DNA of 64,000 nucleotides from Paramacrobiotus metropolitanus (GCF_019649055.1 NW_026570273.1:248001-312000); one strand, 5' to 3'. Numbered from the stretch's first letter, positions 44,330 through 57,525 are shown. Numbers and translations are program-made. The notes: generated by a model from the letters alone, not told the origin.

Positions 44330-46374
44330 ATGTGGGATAATATGACCAAAATCAATATGGGAAAGGAGCCTTCTCGTATCTGTCGGGATGTCAATACAAG
44401 ATGCACCAAGGACAACGAAAAGCCCGAACGGGGATTCATCGGGAAGGTTACTATGTTTTGGGTTATATATTTGCAGATATGCGGCTACTTTTTTTATCCG
44501 TTTGACAAACGCTCGAGAGAAGGCAAAATTTTACGTTATGCGATGTTCGTGTACACTGCTCTGAATGTGGCTGCGAATTCCTTCAATGCCTACGACGAAG
44601 TTAAGTACTACGCACCACCACTGTCCAATTGGTTCACGCTGCTAGTGTATCAAGTGATTGATACATCCGATTTTATTTTAAAAATACTTTGCATATTTTT
44701 CATGTTTTCGGTCAGTCAGAAAATTGTAGAATTAACCAACAATCTGGACCGCCATTACGGCAGAATGATTACGCGGAAAGAAAGCCGTCTAATGACGCTT
44801 TCCATGGTGATTTACGTTGCCATCATGGCGGTGCGCAATGGATACCGGCTTTACCAAGAACAGCTCAGTCTTCTACCCCGGAACTTCGCTGGCTACAGAG
44901 CGGACTTCTTTCCAAATGTTTCGGCCAACAACATGGTGCTTATGGAATGGATAATTCGAATTCTTGAGATGCTGATTTTATTAACTACTGTCGGGCGAGA
45001 GAATCTGTTTTGTTTCATGGTATTCATTGCGCTGCCATGCAGTATGATTGTCCGACGAACGATAATGAATAATCGCCAGAAACTCGCCGCTGGTGAAACT
45101 GTTTCGGCGAAGGAGTATGAGACGCAGCTACGGTTGTTCCACATTGTTCACAGCCTGGACAAATGTTTCTCGGTTATTACAGCCGAGCGAGTCTTTTCTT
45201 CCATTGTTACTCTGATTTATTATGCATTTGACCTAGGCAAGTACTCACCGGACGGTCGTCCTCCATCAGCAGAATCGGTGGCCGCATTAGCGATGTACTG
45301 CCTGCACTTGTGTATCCTTGTTACTGTCTATATCTACTCGACCGAGCAGGTACGCACCGTCCTTACGCAATGGGTTGCGAAATTATTTAGGAGAAACACC
45401 TCAATACACTTTATTATTAGATCAGTGATTAAAGTACATAACATCAAAATAGTATACAACATAGAACGAAAAAAGGGCAATTGGCTAGTTGGTCCGCGGT
45501 TGAACGATAAATCCACACACTGTATGGAACCGGGTTTCATCGAATAAGTCTAAAGCGTCGTACTGCGGTTTAAAACAGAGGCGCTTGTTTTGCGAAAGCC
45601 TGCGGTAAATCAAAGCATTTACTTTTTTACAGTAGTTATGAATTAAGAATATTATGGAAGCCTGAGTATTGTAACAGGTTTTTTTAATGTTCGGTGTGAT
45701 ATAAGTACGTCTTTGGGACAGTATACATTATACAATGTATTTACAGCAGGTGTTATACGTACTGGACACCGCTCGCTAACAGCGGTTTCATTGTTTCGAC
45801 AGGGTGTGGAAATGGCGGAAGTTGCCGATATTTGCTTTGGTCTAGGCAAAGTAAAATGGAAAAAGGAAGAGTGGCTTGCACTGTATTCCTCTGCTAAGCA
45901 ACGGAAGCTTGTTTGTTTTACTGTGGCAGGCGTCATGATTACCCGGGAGAGCGCTTTCCAGGTAAGGCAAGTATCATTCTAAGTGAAAAAGGAGAATCTA
46001 AACGTCATATTACGAATAACTTGCGATATTTCACAATATATCGCATTTGTTGGTGTTACTTATCGGAATGTGCAAACGCCGAGTAATTCAAATTTCAACC
46101 GTTAGCTGAAAGTTAAATGAACTCTGGATGTTATAAAGTGTAGCTTTTTCGCTTGCTCTCTATGTTTTTTTTTTCTGGCTCTTTTTGTAACCAATAAATC
46201 GGTTTACAAAAAAAGTACTCTGTACAGATACACTAATAATACAACCGTTAGCTTATGTAGATGGGTGCTGCTCTGATCAGCACACTGTTTGTCTTCGCGG
46301 AACTGGCCAGTGGGAACAAATGTCAGGAAGTCCCAGCAAAGCCTGTCAACTGCAACCAGGTGTGCCACATTTAA
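44330..46374 (+). CDS. Gustatory-receptor-like 7TM chemoreceptor 2
   Basis: Exon 1 (44330, or internal ATG 44342, to 45349) encodes about 340 residues with the family motifs GFIGKVTMFWVIYLQICGYF, FYPFDK and PPLSNWFTLLVYQVID, ending YSTEQ at a phase-0 donor. Exon 2 (45803-45961, 53 codons) reads GVEMAEVADICFGLGKVKWK to CFTVAGVMITRESAFQ. Exon 3 (46261-46374) reads MGAALISTLFVFAEL and, after a CNxV-type tail, stops at 46374. A CAG-GTGTGC in the tail could be a further donor, as in receptors 3 and 4. It is most similar to receptor 3, and both are tandem on +. No breaks are seen. Confidence 0.82.
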
Positions 46375-47549
46375 TAAAGTTTGAAAACAGTATCGTAGGC
46401 TGTTAACGAAATTACCATTTCGGCGGTAGCGAATGAAACTTAAATTTGCACTATAGTTGGTGTTATTACAATTTACCATGTACTGTGTACATAATGGTTG
46501 CACATACAAAACAAAAAACAATTCCTACGAATAAAGGTCGTTGTATGCATTACAGACTCTATGATAGGCGCAGGACGGCCACTAAAAAAGTATTGCACAC
46601 GGTCGGCAATGGAAAGTTATGGCAATCAGCACACTTAGTTCGTGGTGAAACTTTGGTACAGTCCTTGGTTTTTAGCATTCGTATAACATGGATCCGCCGT
46701 CCAGATAACTACGACCAATTTACTACAGACAATGTAACTATTAAAAATAACAATCCTCTCCTTCCCTTATTTGATTTTCGAGCAGATTTTAATTAAACAT
46801 GCGTCCTTCGACGTACGTACGGGAGCGGAAAAAGGATTTTGTGTCGTATTTAATGTGTGACTTCAAATGGTTGAAGTACGATGTGTTGCAAATTAGGTTC
46901 AAGCTGTTTTGCCCTCGTTGAATAAAACTTAGTTCACAATATCGACGTTAGCAAACCGAAGATGCTGACTTTACAGTTCCATCGAAACCTTTAGGCAGTT
47001 ATGACGAATATTCATACACGGTACTGACAAAAACGAAAAATCATGAATTATGCTAATACTGTACATTGAAGAGGACAATCTTGCGATACTTGAAGCTGAG
47101 TACGCGTACGAAACGTGGCAGTGAATAAGTATGACAGTTACAAAGGACAAAAATGCAGGAAACATAAAACCTGCAAGATACAACATTGCGATGTTTATTC
47201 ATATGTCCATTGCAAAAGACCGCAGAATCCCATAGTATTTGTGCTTAACTGCACTGCATGCCGCATGTCTCTTGGCAGTTAAAACTGCTGCTGGCTACGT
47301 TAAAACTGCTGCCTTGCCGTTATATTACAGTAACTTTATATCGCCGTTTCATTAAAATACTGAGATACGTAGAGAACTTCGATATCCTGCATTTCGCCCA
47401 AAACAAGTGAATCTATCCCATCCGGTTTATTGTTTTGGCTAGCAAACAAAGCAAACGCAGACGACGTAACACGCCGTGCGCCTTGAACTTCTTACTGAAA
47501 GCCCGGTTTCTGGCGAAGCTATGCAAGAAGAGAATTCCGCCCTTTCAGA
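46375..47549. other. Intergenic between receptors 2 and 3
   Basis: A 116-codon frame at 46446-46796 and others nearby show no domain or conservation with the other intergenic segments. No gene is supported. Confidence 0.5.
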
Positions 47550-49453
47550 ATGGTAGATGATACAAGTGCAGATAAAACTGATCTGCATAAGGAATCCAAA
47601 CTCATCAACAAACGATTCATCAAGAATGAAGAAAAAACAGCGCGAGGATTTATTTGGAGGATTACCATCGTCTGGGCAATTATACTGCAGTTTTGCGGCT
47701 GCTTCTTTTATCCGTTTGACAAACAGTCAAAAAGAGGCAGGATATTGCGCCTTTTAATGTACATGTACATTGCACTTTTTATTTCTGCGAATTTGCTGGC
47801 TACTTTTGATGAGATCAAGTACAGCGCACCGCCATTTTCTAACTGGTTTACACTGCTTGTTTACCAAACCATCGATGCGTCGAACTTCATCTCTAAGATG
47901 CTGTGCATGTGTTTCATGTGGTCTGTCGGCCATCGAATTCTGCAGTTAACCAGCAATCTTGATCGCAATTACGGCAGACTGATAACTTGGAAAGACAGCT
48001 GCAAAGTTATCGCATATACGATCATCTACATAGTAATCATGGAAGGGCGAAACGGCTACCGATTCTACGAAAACCAGTTCAGCCAATTTTCCTATGTTTT
48101 CACAAACTACAGGATGCGCTATTTCCCAAATATGCCGGCGTTTTACATACCGTTCATGAAATGGATTGTGCGCGCTCACAACATACTGGTGTTCTTGGCG
48201 AATATTGGACGGGGACATCTACTGTGTTTCCTGATGGTCATTGCGCTGTCATGCAGGGTGGTTATCCGGCGGACCGTACTTTATATCCGGCATCAGTTAG
48301 AGGTTTTTGGAGGAATCTCGGCACAAGCATATGTGTCGCAGTTCCAGTTCATTCCCATCGTTCAGGGCTTGGATAACTGCTTTGAACTTATAGCCGCTGA
48401 TCGCGCCATTGCTATTGTAGCAAGCCTCATTTACTATGCGTTCGAACTCGGCCAATACTCGTCCGAGGGTCAACCGCCTTCGATACTATCGCTTTTTGGT
48501 TTAGTCGTGTACGGTGTGCAATTTTGCATCCTGTCCGCTGTCTGCATATCTTCCACCAACCAGGTGAAACACTAAAATCAGTTTAACATTCGATTGTCGT
48601 CAGATCTTCTGCAAATGACTTGCAAATGACTTCTGCAAATGACTCGCTTAATGTGCTGCTCCGATTTTATGGCTTATGGTTTAGGGTTTAGAAGTCAATG
48701 AGATCGCCGAAATTTGTTTGTGTCTTGGAAAGGATAAGTGGAAAAAGGAAGAGTGGACAGCGGTGTATGTCTCTAGTCAGCGACGTGATCCGGTTTGTTT
48801 TACCCTGGCCGGGGTAGTCATTACTCGGGAAAGCGCACTTCAGGTAAGAGAATTTAAGTCAGTAATTACAAACCATACATTGTAGTTTTCTATTACGAGC
48901 GCTTTGCACAAAGTTTGAACGCGACGTAAGCGCTAGTTTATCAGGTTACTTTGCGGCGTTAGCAAAGAGCGAAGACATTCTGCGCACCCTTGCATATCTT
49001 TTCCTCATCCTCGATTCTACTTTCCATGACAAGCGTGCCAGTTTAAATTTATCAAATGAAGTCTACATGTGCCGTAGAGTGGGACAAAAACGTTTGTTCA
49101 GTATGTGGTCATGGCGAACTCCGCTAAGGCTATAGATTACAGCATCACTACGAGTACGATATATTGCATGTACAGGAATCCAGATACAAAATTTTGTGAA
49201 AAATTTGAGAGTAGCTGCTTATATGCTGCTGCTTACATCGGCTGCTTATATGCTGCTGCTGCTACTTATAGTGCAGTTTAACAGACTTTTTTGTTAGACG
49301 GGTGCTGCTTTGATCAGCACGCTGCTTCTTTTTGCTGAACTGGCCAACGGTAACAAATGTCCTGATTGTGGATCCAGAAACTTCAACTGCAGTCAGGTAT
49401 GCGATGATAAGTCATTCTTAGTTTTTTGTTTAGTCGTCGTTACTATTCGATAA
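47550..49453 (+). CDS. Gustatory-receptor-like 7TM chemoreceptor 3
   Basis: Exon 1 (47550-48563) opens MVDDTSADKTDL and has GFIWRITIVWAIILQFCGCF, FYPFDKQSKRG and PPFSNWFTLLVYQTID, ending STNQ at a phase-0 GTGAAA donor. Exon 2 (48685-48843, 53 codons) reads GLEVNEIAEICLCLGKDKWK to CFTLAGVVITRESALQ. Exon 3 (from 49298) reads TGAALISTLLLFAELANGNK and a Cys-rich tail CPDCGSRNFNCSQ. The frame then runs on to a stop at 49453, but the CAG-GTATGC after NCSQ looks like a splice donor, so the true C-terminus may lie in another exon. The gene appears intact and is the closest relative of receptor 2. Confidence 0.82.
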
Positions 49454-50516
49454 ACGAAATACTAAACTATGCGGAAGTACACAACCCGTTTACAGATCCG
49501 GTATAAAATAACGTTTGCAAGTAAGAGTCGGGTTGCGTTGTTCCAGTGAGGCCTTATTTCACTTCGTACACCGTCACTGTATTACGTCGATTACAAGATT
49601 ACGATCACAAGACATGTAACCATTACATTACAGGTGGTTTGAAAAATGGATCGAAAATGTAAGATATTTCTGACAATGGACATTTAGACGACTTCAGATT
49701 TGATTCCGCTGGTCTGTACAATCAGAAGGAATTTGGACAAACTATGCATGTTGACGTTAGTTTTTGTATATCGTTTGCTGTGAAAAGAAAACGTATTGCT
49801 ATGCAAATAACACAGAGCCAACAAATTCGCGCCTGAAATTAGTATTCCGGTAAAGAGTTTACCTTGCATTAACATGCATCAGAAAGCGCGAGTTCCAAAG
49901 TTCAAGAGCTTTAAAAAATCAAGTTGAAAAACGAGGCGCAACTCTGGAAATCGGCTATAATACGCTGAGGACAGCTCAAGATTACTCGGCCTCTACAGCT
50001 TTTGTTAATAAAACTGAAAAATTAAACACATGCAAGATTTAATTCCCTTAAGTTCACAAATATTCAAAAAATGATATAAACGCAAGGAAGCACCAGGATC
50101 AGCGTTTTGTTGTAACGACATATTAGGCGCATTCTTAATGTAGCATGAAAATGGAATCGGCACACGCCCACATTAAGCGCACACTATGACAAGCGAAAAG
50201 CTGTACAGCGTATTTCATGCGAGCATTTTACTGTAGGTTCGTTTAGCATGTCTTAATTACATGTAAATGGCGTATCTGCCATGGCGGCTGCAATCTGTCA
50301 CATAATATAAAGTTTCACCATGAACAAGCACACATTTTGCGAAGCAGGGACATACAATAGAAAAAGAGGTAGATAGAATTTTTCTTGCTGTTTGATGGTC
50401 CGTTACAAACGCCCATGCAAATTCTCTTCCCCGCATCTGAGTTGAAGTTAATTACGCCATCTCCTTTTAGCACTCAAGTGGGCTACAACTGCAAGGTCGG
50501 CAATCTTTTGTTAAAT
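49454..50516. other. Convergent intergenic region between + and - receptor groups
   Basis: About 1 kb separates the 3' ends of receptors 3 (+) and 4 (-). No gene is supported. If a fourth exon exists for either receptor it should lie here. Confidence 0.5.
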
Positions 50517-52161
50517 TTAATTCGCACTGCTGCTAGTACTTCTACATACCTGCGTGCAGTTGCAGGTTTTTGGGGCTCTTTTCGGTTTGCTAGAACTGGA
50601 GAGCTCGGAAAAAACTATCATGGTACTAGCCAACGCGGCAGCGATCTAGCAAGGGTAAAGGAATGTTGCAGCTGACGCAGTAACAGTGCTAAAATGTATA
50701 AATACGCCACGTACCCCAATGGCATTTTCCCGATTAATAATTATGCCGGCCAAAGTAAAACAAGGCAGGTTATGCTGCATCGCGGGGATATAGGCGGCTG
50801 TATATTTGTCATTTTTCCATTTTGCTTTTCCCATGTGGAGACACGCATCAGTGACTTTGGCTAAGTTGAGACCCTATCAATAGAATCATACGGTTGTGAT
50901 TTTGCTGAGAGATGATTTGTATATAAAAATGATGCAAAATTCACAGATCTTAGAAAACAATTCCAATTTTAAGTTCACAAAACTACTCGAGTAACCGAGA
51001 TTAATGCAAAAAAACCGTTTTATTTGGCTGCTCGTGCTTACTTTATTCATACTATAACACGGATTTATTAATCTATACAAATTATCATTTTCTCCGCTGT
51101 TATAATTATGCTATTCGTTTGTTGTGCGGGATAACAGATACAAACCTGGACATGCCATTATGGCATACCTGTTCGGTGGAGTAAGCACACGCAGCCAAAA
51201 GTGTACACAGCGCCACTACATGGGCGGCTACGGCGGCTAATAAGGAGGCAGGCGGCGGGTAATCAGGAGGGAAATTTCCCATTTGAAAAGACAAGAAAAT
51301 TAAATTGGTAATAGCTGCATAAGCTCGGCTGGCGGCTATAATCGAGAAGCAATTATTCAGATCGGCAATCAGACGGCTCAGATGGAGCAAACGCATGTAT
51401 TCATTAACTGAGGCATAACCATGGGAGCCCAGCTGACTGTGGACATTTGCGGAACTGCGGCGCACAATGCAGCTGCAGAACAGCATAACAATGACCAGAA
51501 AATCTAGTAGGAGTTCGCGGCCAACAAGTGTCAACCGGTTCAGAATGTAATAAACACGAACTGTCCATTCCCGGAGCAGCAACGGAAGAGAGGAAAAATA
51601 GTGCTCACCTGCAGCGTTTATCACATCATAGTGTTCTGAATCAGTTTGTTCTTCAAAAAAACGGACAGCATTTTTGCCAGGCACGATCAGCATAAACGCA
51701 ATTGTACCAACGACGAATATCATTCGTTCTTTTCGAGTGATTAAAGAGCCGTAAAACCGATCGAGACTCTTTATTAGCTCAAATATACGTTCATTATACC
51801 ACCACATCAAAGCCATGCACAATAAACTGGATAGCGTATCCGTGGCATTGTTCAGCTGGACAAATATCAGCGTCAGCCAGTTTGAAAGCTTAGGTGGCTG
51901 GTATCTTGCTTTATCGTAGACGGAAAGCAGCACGAAGCAAGTAATGACGGCAACGTAGACGTACATTATACTGCGTGCTACTATGGCGCATCGGCTGCCG
52001 TTGCTTGGCGGATAACAAATGTAGCCACGTAACCGAAGAAAAGCTAACCAAACGATGGTGACTTTCCAAAGGAACCCATATGCTGGTTCCGCAGTATAAT
52101 CATTGCCAGAAGAACGTGACTGGCTGATAGTGGAAGTGCTTTTGCAATTTCTTATGCGCAT
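50517..52161 (-). CDS. Gustatory-receptor-like 7TM chemoreceptor 4
   Basis: Exon 1 (52161-51169) starts MRIRNCKST; the upstream ATG at 52185 adds eight residues, but the paralogous pseudogene starts at the equivalent of 52161. Motifs are GFLWKVTIVWLAFLRLRGYI, PPKLSNWLTLIFVQLNNATD, LVGRELLLDFL and ACAYSTEQ before the donor. Exon 2 (50873-50715, 53 codons) reads GLNLAKVTDACLHMGKAKWK to CFTLAGIIINRENAIG. Exon 3 (50645-50517) reads IAAALASTMIVFSEL and a tail TCNCTQVC before the stop. Introns are small except the first (295 bp). The minus-strand group shares LSNWLT and Gly at the exon 2 end, against LSNWFT and Gln in the + group, so the two groups diverged before local duplication. Confidence 0.82.
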
Positions 52162-52185
52162 TTCAATCGAACAATCTTTCCACAA

Positions 52186-53221
52186 AACGGATTATGGAGA
52201 AGATGCCACATCTCACACTGTCTGCCACTCAGAAAAACCAACTTTCGCTGTTATTACCGAAAATTACTAAATTTGTTATATTGGACATTTCCATATATGG
52301 AAACGTCCAGTTTTCAGACGTTACGCAAAAAACTTGTCTGAAGCGAAATACCTAGTCGCTGAACTAACCTTGTGTTTAAACCACTGTGTGCCCGAATGTT
52401 TTTCAAGTTGCGCCAAGGGATTTGTGTTGCAGAAATTAAATAAAAGGGAGGTTCTGTAAACTTCAAAGTAGCACTCCGCCGTCAGTTCCACACAGGCTCC
52501 TTTATTCCTGTGCTGCATCACACTCAAGTGCCGATATCTCATGTACATGTGTTTCAATTCCCGTGTTAACTTTCATCGTGTAGTAAAAAGTAGGACAAAC
52601 AAATAAACGACAGCGTTTAGCCACGCCCGCACGGGCCGCACCATCAAACGAAACCCCACGTCTTGTTAAAACAAACGGTTCTGCTCCCATTGCTTTACCC
52701 TAGGCGTTCCACTGGGAACGCCACTACCTAACTGTAATTGTCAAATACTCCAAAAGCGATTCTGTAGTCCGCAAAATCTTTGCCCCGGTAATACAAAAAC
52801 GTGTTGTCGTGTATCTGTAGATGCAGTTATTGGAGTATTTTTTACTATGAAGTTAAGAGGCTGTAAGGTGCAGTTTTTTATGGAATTGTGATTATATGGG
52901 TTGACAAAAGATTACGTTTATCAGAACCAAAGACGTCGGAGGAAACAGGCTCAGTTTATGAGAGTGGTTAAATCGTCCCGTTCGTAAGAAAGTAAAAGCA
53001 AATTAAAGTCAGATTAAGAACAGCATGACCCGCTTCCGATAAACTGAGTTCCTGCTACGCTAATAACAAACTGGTTATAACAATTAGCGGTCATACTCAT
53101 GGTTAACCAAATTCACAATGTTACTTCCGTTTTAGTATTTTTTGTCATATGATATGCATTATGCAGTATGATAGCCATTATCACAACAATATAACCACTC
53201 TCCGGGATTTTTTGTAAGTAT
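52186..53221. other. Intergenic; 52920-53221 is duplicated at 63660-63941
   Basis: The first 700 bases hold no supported gene. From about 52920 (AGAACCAAAGACGTCGGAGG) the sequence parallels the region from about 63651 through shared blocks CAGGCTCAGTT, CGTAAGAAAGT, CATGGTTAACCAAATTCACAA and TATTTAAGCC. It is the 3' flank of receptor 5, duplicated with the gene. Confidence 0.65.
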
Positions 53222-54751
53222 TTAAGCCCGACTACAGTTGCAGTATACAGGAACTTGTGTAGACTTGGAAGTGCTAGAATGCTCCGAAAGCATGATCATG
53301 GTGCCGGCCAGTGTCGCGCCGATCTGATAAGGGCAAAGAAAAATGTGAGTTTACTTTCGTTCACTAAGTGCTCGAAAGCATGCTTTAAGGACTAACTTTA
53401 CTTACACCGAATGCATTTTCCCGCGAAATGACCACCCCGACTAATGTGAAGCATGGAGGATCGTTGTGCTTTAATGTTCGAGCATACAGTTCTTCGTAGT
53501 CGCCAGATTTCCACTTGGTTTCGCCCAAGTGCAAACACAGGTTCATCACTTTAGCTAAGCTAGCACCCTAAAAACAACAAAACACACAAGTTGCAAGCTA
53601 AAAATAACGCCGTACGCTTCGGATATACGAATTCTAAGACATCTTCCAGAGTAATTTCCTTTGTTATTAAGATGTATCCACAGCTTTGAGATAACATGTC
53701 CTAATTATGAAAGCTAGTTTTGAAAGAGTTTGCGCTGGTCCAATCTGTCTTCTACCAGGCAGCACCTGATCAGTAGAATATGCACATGCACCCAGAATCA
53801 TTGACAGCACCACTACATGTGCAGCAGTGGTGCCTAACATTATTGCAGGCGGTGATTCGTCGGGAGAGAAGCTTCCCACGTGGAATGACAGATAAATTAA
53901 ACTGGCCGTAGCCGCATAACCCCGGCTGGCCGTGATAACGGAGAAGCACTGGTTCACTTCTCTAACCAAGTAATTCAAATTAAGAAGATCCATGTAATCG
54001 GTAACCGGCACCCAATGACTGACGCTTAATTCCCGGTGAGTCCTCGCAATACCCTTACGGACAATCCGGTTGCTGAAAACGATGACGATGAAGACGAAAC
54101 CGAGCAGGAGCTCCCGGCCAACCAGTGTCATTCGCACTATGACCAAATGCAAGCGAACGATCACTCCAACATGCGAACAATCTGACAAATGTTCGATGAA
54201 GGCGCTTTTTGTCTGCGAAAATTCGACGCCAAACTGTTCATCATAAAATCGTGCACCATTAATAACCAGTGCAGTTATTATGAGAAAAACCATAACTCTG
54301 CAAACAACATTTTCGGCTTGTTTAATAGGCGAATTTTTATACAGTTTATCAAGATGGTTAATTACATTAATGATAGGTTGATTGTGCTGCCACATTAGTG
54401 CAGTACACAGCAGATTAGCAAGCACCTCCGTAGCGTCAATTAGATGGACAAAGATTTTCGTCAACCAGTTCGATAGCTCAGGTGGGTTGTGTTTAGCTTG
54501 AATGTAGACGGAAACTAGTAGTGAGCTGGTGATGAGTGACACGTAGACTGACATTATGAAGCGCATCAACATTGCGCATCGACCTCGAATGCCAAGCGGG
54601 TAGACAAAATAGCCACACATCTGTAGAATTCTCAACCACACCGCTGTGACCCTCCATATATAAAACCATGCCTCGTTTGTGGATCATCACTAGTGTTATC
54701 GGAATCCGATTGTTTTTCCGGATAATAAATCTTCTCATTCCTATCGAACAT
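53222..54751 (-). pseudogene. Gustatory-receptor-like chemoreceptor 5, 2-nt frameshift near the N-terminus
   Basis: ATG 54751 opens MFDRNEKIYYPEKQSDSDN and runs in frame to a family-type HGFI. At the TATATA at about 54655 the frame shifts by two nucleotides, and the receptor continues as WRVTAVWLRILQMCGYFVYP in another frame. From there exon 1 is open to 53766 (PPELSNWLTKIFVHLIDATE, LVGRELLLGFV, ACAYSTDQ). Exon 2 (53567-53406, 54 codons) reads GASLAKVMNLCLHLGETKWK to CFTLVGVVISRENAFG. Exon 3 (53323-53222) reads IGATLAGTMIMLSEH and ends CNCSRA. All splice sites are intact, so the single TA-step indel is either a very recent null mutation, a polymorphism or an assembly error. Confidence 0.75.
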
Positions 54752-55077
54752 CTTATACTAAACAGTAATGTACACCAGAAAAATGTAAAGCGAAATAAAT
54801 TACTGCATGCTGTTGCAGCTGATGATCCCTTTTTTAAATCGTTCGTGCAAAAATCGCTTAAGTAACCAATGGAAATGAGTCGCTGGAGACGAATTCGAAA
54901 AATGCGGTTCTCTGCCTTCTGTTTCAGTTGGAGGCGGCAAGCAATCCCGCTCCGCTGTTTGCTGGAGCACACCAGGGATTTGATCACCTGTGGGTTTCGC
55001 CATTCATTGCAGTCGGCACTAGCAGCACAGGCTGCAAAGCACACCAGCAACGGAACGCTTTTCAGATTTCCAAACAC
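54493..55077 (-). CDS. Possible secreted-protein exon overlapping the 5' end of receptor 5
   Basis: The frame begins MFGNLKSVPLLVCFAACAAS, a good signal peptide with cleavage near residue 21. It is followed by a basic segment with three or four cysteines up to about residue 80. Beyond that it runs antagonistically through the receptor 5 start in a different frame, so only the 5' part (about 54830-55077) could be real, ending at an unknown donor. No family is recognised. It may be chance. Confidence 0.25.
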   Translation of the reverse strand: MFGNLKSVPLLVCFAACAASADCNEWRNPQVIKSLVCSSKQRSGIACRLQLKQKAENRIFRIRLQRLISIGYLSDFCTNDLKKGSSAATACSNLFRFTFFWCTLLFSIRCSIGMRRFIIRKNNRIPITLVMIHKRGMVLYMEGHSGVVENSTDVWLFCLPAWHSRSMRNVDALHNVSLRVTHHQLTTSFRLHSS

Positions 55078-56337
55078 TTGATGTTATTAGTAAATGATGG
55101 CAGTGTGTTGGCCAATGTGCTTATTTTCAGAATGCGGTAAAGTCAGAACATTTTCACGGAGCATGTATCATACACTCGCTGTCTTAAATTGGCATTAATT
55201 GATTTCACTAATTTAACCACTGTAGCGGCATTGCGCACGAACACAGAAAGCTTGACTTAGCGACTAACGATAAAAACAAATTCTTTTACAGTTTTACACG
55301 ACATTGCAGCGCCTGATATGGGATTTCTGCTGCATTACTCTTACACACCCCGCGAGATCACCGAAGGCATGCTCGGAACTTTTTTTCCTTCGAGCAGTTT
55401 GCCGAAAAGGCCGGAACCGGTGCTGAGGAGAGCAGAGTGAAAAACCAAAAAATAGGTTGGCCAATAAGAGGCGCTGTCGTTACATATGCTCGAATTCATA
55501 TCCGTTTCTCGCATGCATCTAACAAAGGGCACTCTAAGCAAAGGAACGTGTCTTGCGTCGTATTGCGAGGATTCCTTCATTCCTCCCCGTCCTTTTGAAA
55601 AACAACGGTGCTGTAGACTAATGGTTACTTCTTCCCAGGAATCAGTTAGGCAACCTTTAGCGAGATATAATAACAAGTTATGGGTAACCCAATGCACCAG
55701 CTCTTCTTCATCTTTCAGGCCCGGGCTTTGGAGTTGGCAGATTTACTGGCGCTAGAGAGCTCGGAAAAGACAATTACAGTGCTAGCCAACGCGGCACCAA
55801 TCTAAAAAATAAAAACAGCATGAGCCGAGTGGATGTTTGACGTAACATGTTCCGCTTACACCGAAGACATTCTCTGGAGTAATGACAACTCCAGCTAAAG
55901 TAAAACACGGAGGCTTCTGCTGTTTGGCCCAAAAAAAAGCTCTCCATAATCGTTACCATTCCACCGGGATTTGCCCACATGAAGACAGATATCGATCATT
56001 CGGCCAACTTGGTGTCCTGAAAAGTTTTACCGGCAAAAAATATTACGCTCATACGAATATTGTTTTTTCCTGAGGGAAAGTTTCCAGGCTTTTTGTTTAT
56101 TATTTGTTGTTTATTGTTATGGCTTTTAATCGGTACTATGAACGCATCACGCATGTAACCGGCTCAACTGTCCTCGGTTTTAAAAAATGCTTTACCCGTT
56201 AAACTGTGCTAGCATTTGTACTCACTTCGATATTGTGAAGTCATCAGATCTGGATGCGTACTAGAATGACGACGCTCATAGGTTTCGACAATGACAAAAT
56301 ATCCCTATTTTTTCGTTGAATTATTCTGGTTGGCCAA

Positions 56338-56562
56338 TGTCAAAACGCCGGCAGAATTTTCTGCCGACCGAATTTTTGTGTGGTCAAAATGCCGGCCGAA
56401 TTTCCTGCCGGCAGAATTTTTGTGGGGTCAAAACGCCGGCCGAATTTCCGGTGGTCAAAACGCCGGCAGAATTTTTTCAACATTTTCAATTGTAACTAAA
56501 AATACTAAAAAATATTACCTGCCTCCAGGCATACTTGGCACGCGGTGTATAACAAAGGTTTG
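56338..56562 (+). repeat. Left TIR of the 3.75-kb element
   Basis: See-through tandem of four TCAAAACGCCGGC-type units followed by a unique part with GCATACTTGGCACGCGGTGT, matched inverted at 59869-60092. Confidence 0.85.
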
Positions 56563-57525
56563 GGAATCTACACTTATGCAGTTATACTAGTTTCTGTATC
56601 GGCACGATTTTAATGTTGCTTTGACAGGGTGTATAAAAAGTCGCAAAATAGAATCAAGAGGCCGCGCAAAAAAGACAAACAAGGTGCCACAAAATAGGTA
56701 GAAAACCAACTTAAAGCGATCCTCGCATAAAGTAAAGGGTTAACATATTATGTACTGTATTCGTTTCAGAAGAAGCTTCTACCTGTACCCATACATGTTC
56801 CATCGTCCGACAAATAAGCAAAATTAAAGGAGTATCCAATGCGCTTTCAGAAACCAATCACCTAATTTGCACCGAGCGGGAAGCGCGAGGTGTTGCAATT
56901 AAGCCTTCGTCAAGGGGAAAAATTTTGTCTGTCGCCCACGAAGAGCGTGGGTCACGCTTTTCCAATTCCACAAGTGCGCGCAATAATTCTTGGTGTCGTT
57001 AGACTCGTTATTAATTCTGAATTTAAATTTTCATGGTTTTGATTTTATAATTTGTATTGCGAAATCTTGTTGGTGAGAATTTCAATAAAAACCATTTACT
57101 TTTATTCCCAACGAAATCTTTTTCGAATGACTTACGAAATGTACATGTATCCTGGCAATCCCCAGATAGTCTGCAGACCTCGCGATCGTAGTATTATACG
57201 GTGGACGGGTGGAGTACGCCAGCTACATCTTGCAACCTCGACTGCCATCAGAACTGGGGTCGCCGTTTGCCACTCGTCCCGATCTTCTGACTATGTCGGC
57301 CGGTTGGGATAAGGTGTTACTTTTTTGACAGGTGAGAAGAACCCCCCGACTAAAATGCCTTTCTAAGTTTAGACATTGACTAACTTCAAACTCGAGACCT
57401 GTTGTATTGGCCTTTCGTGAAGCTCCGTTGTATGTGAGTTCTGGAAATTTACCGTGGTTCGTGTATACCGGACTGTCGTTAGTGTCGTACTTTTACAGCA
57501 GTTTTGCAGTATGCACAACTGATGG

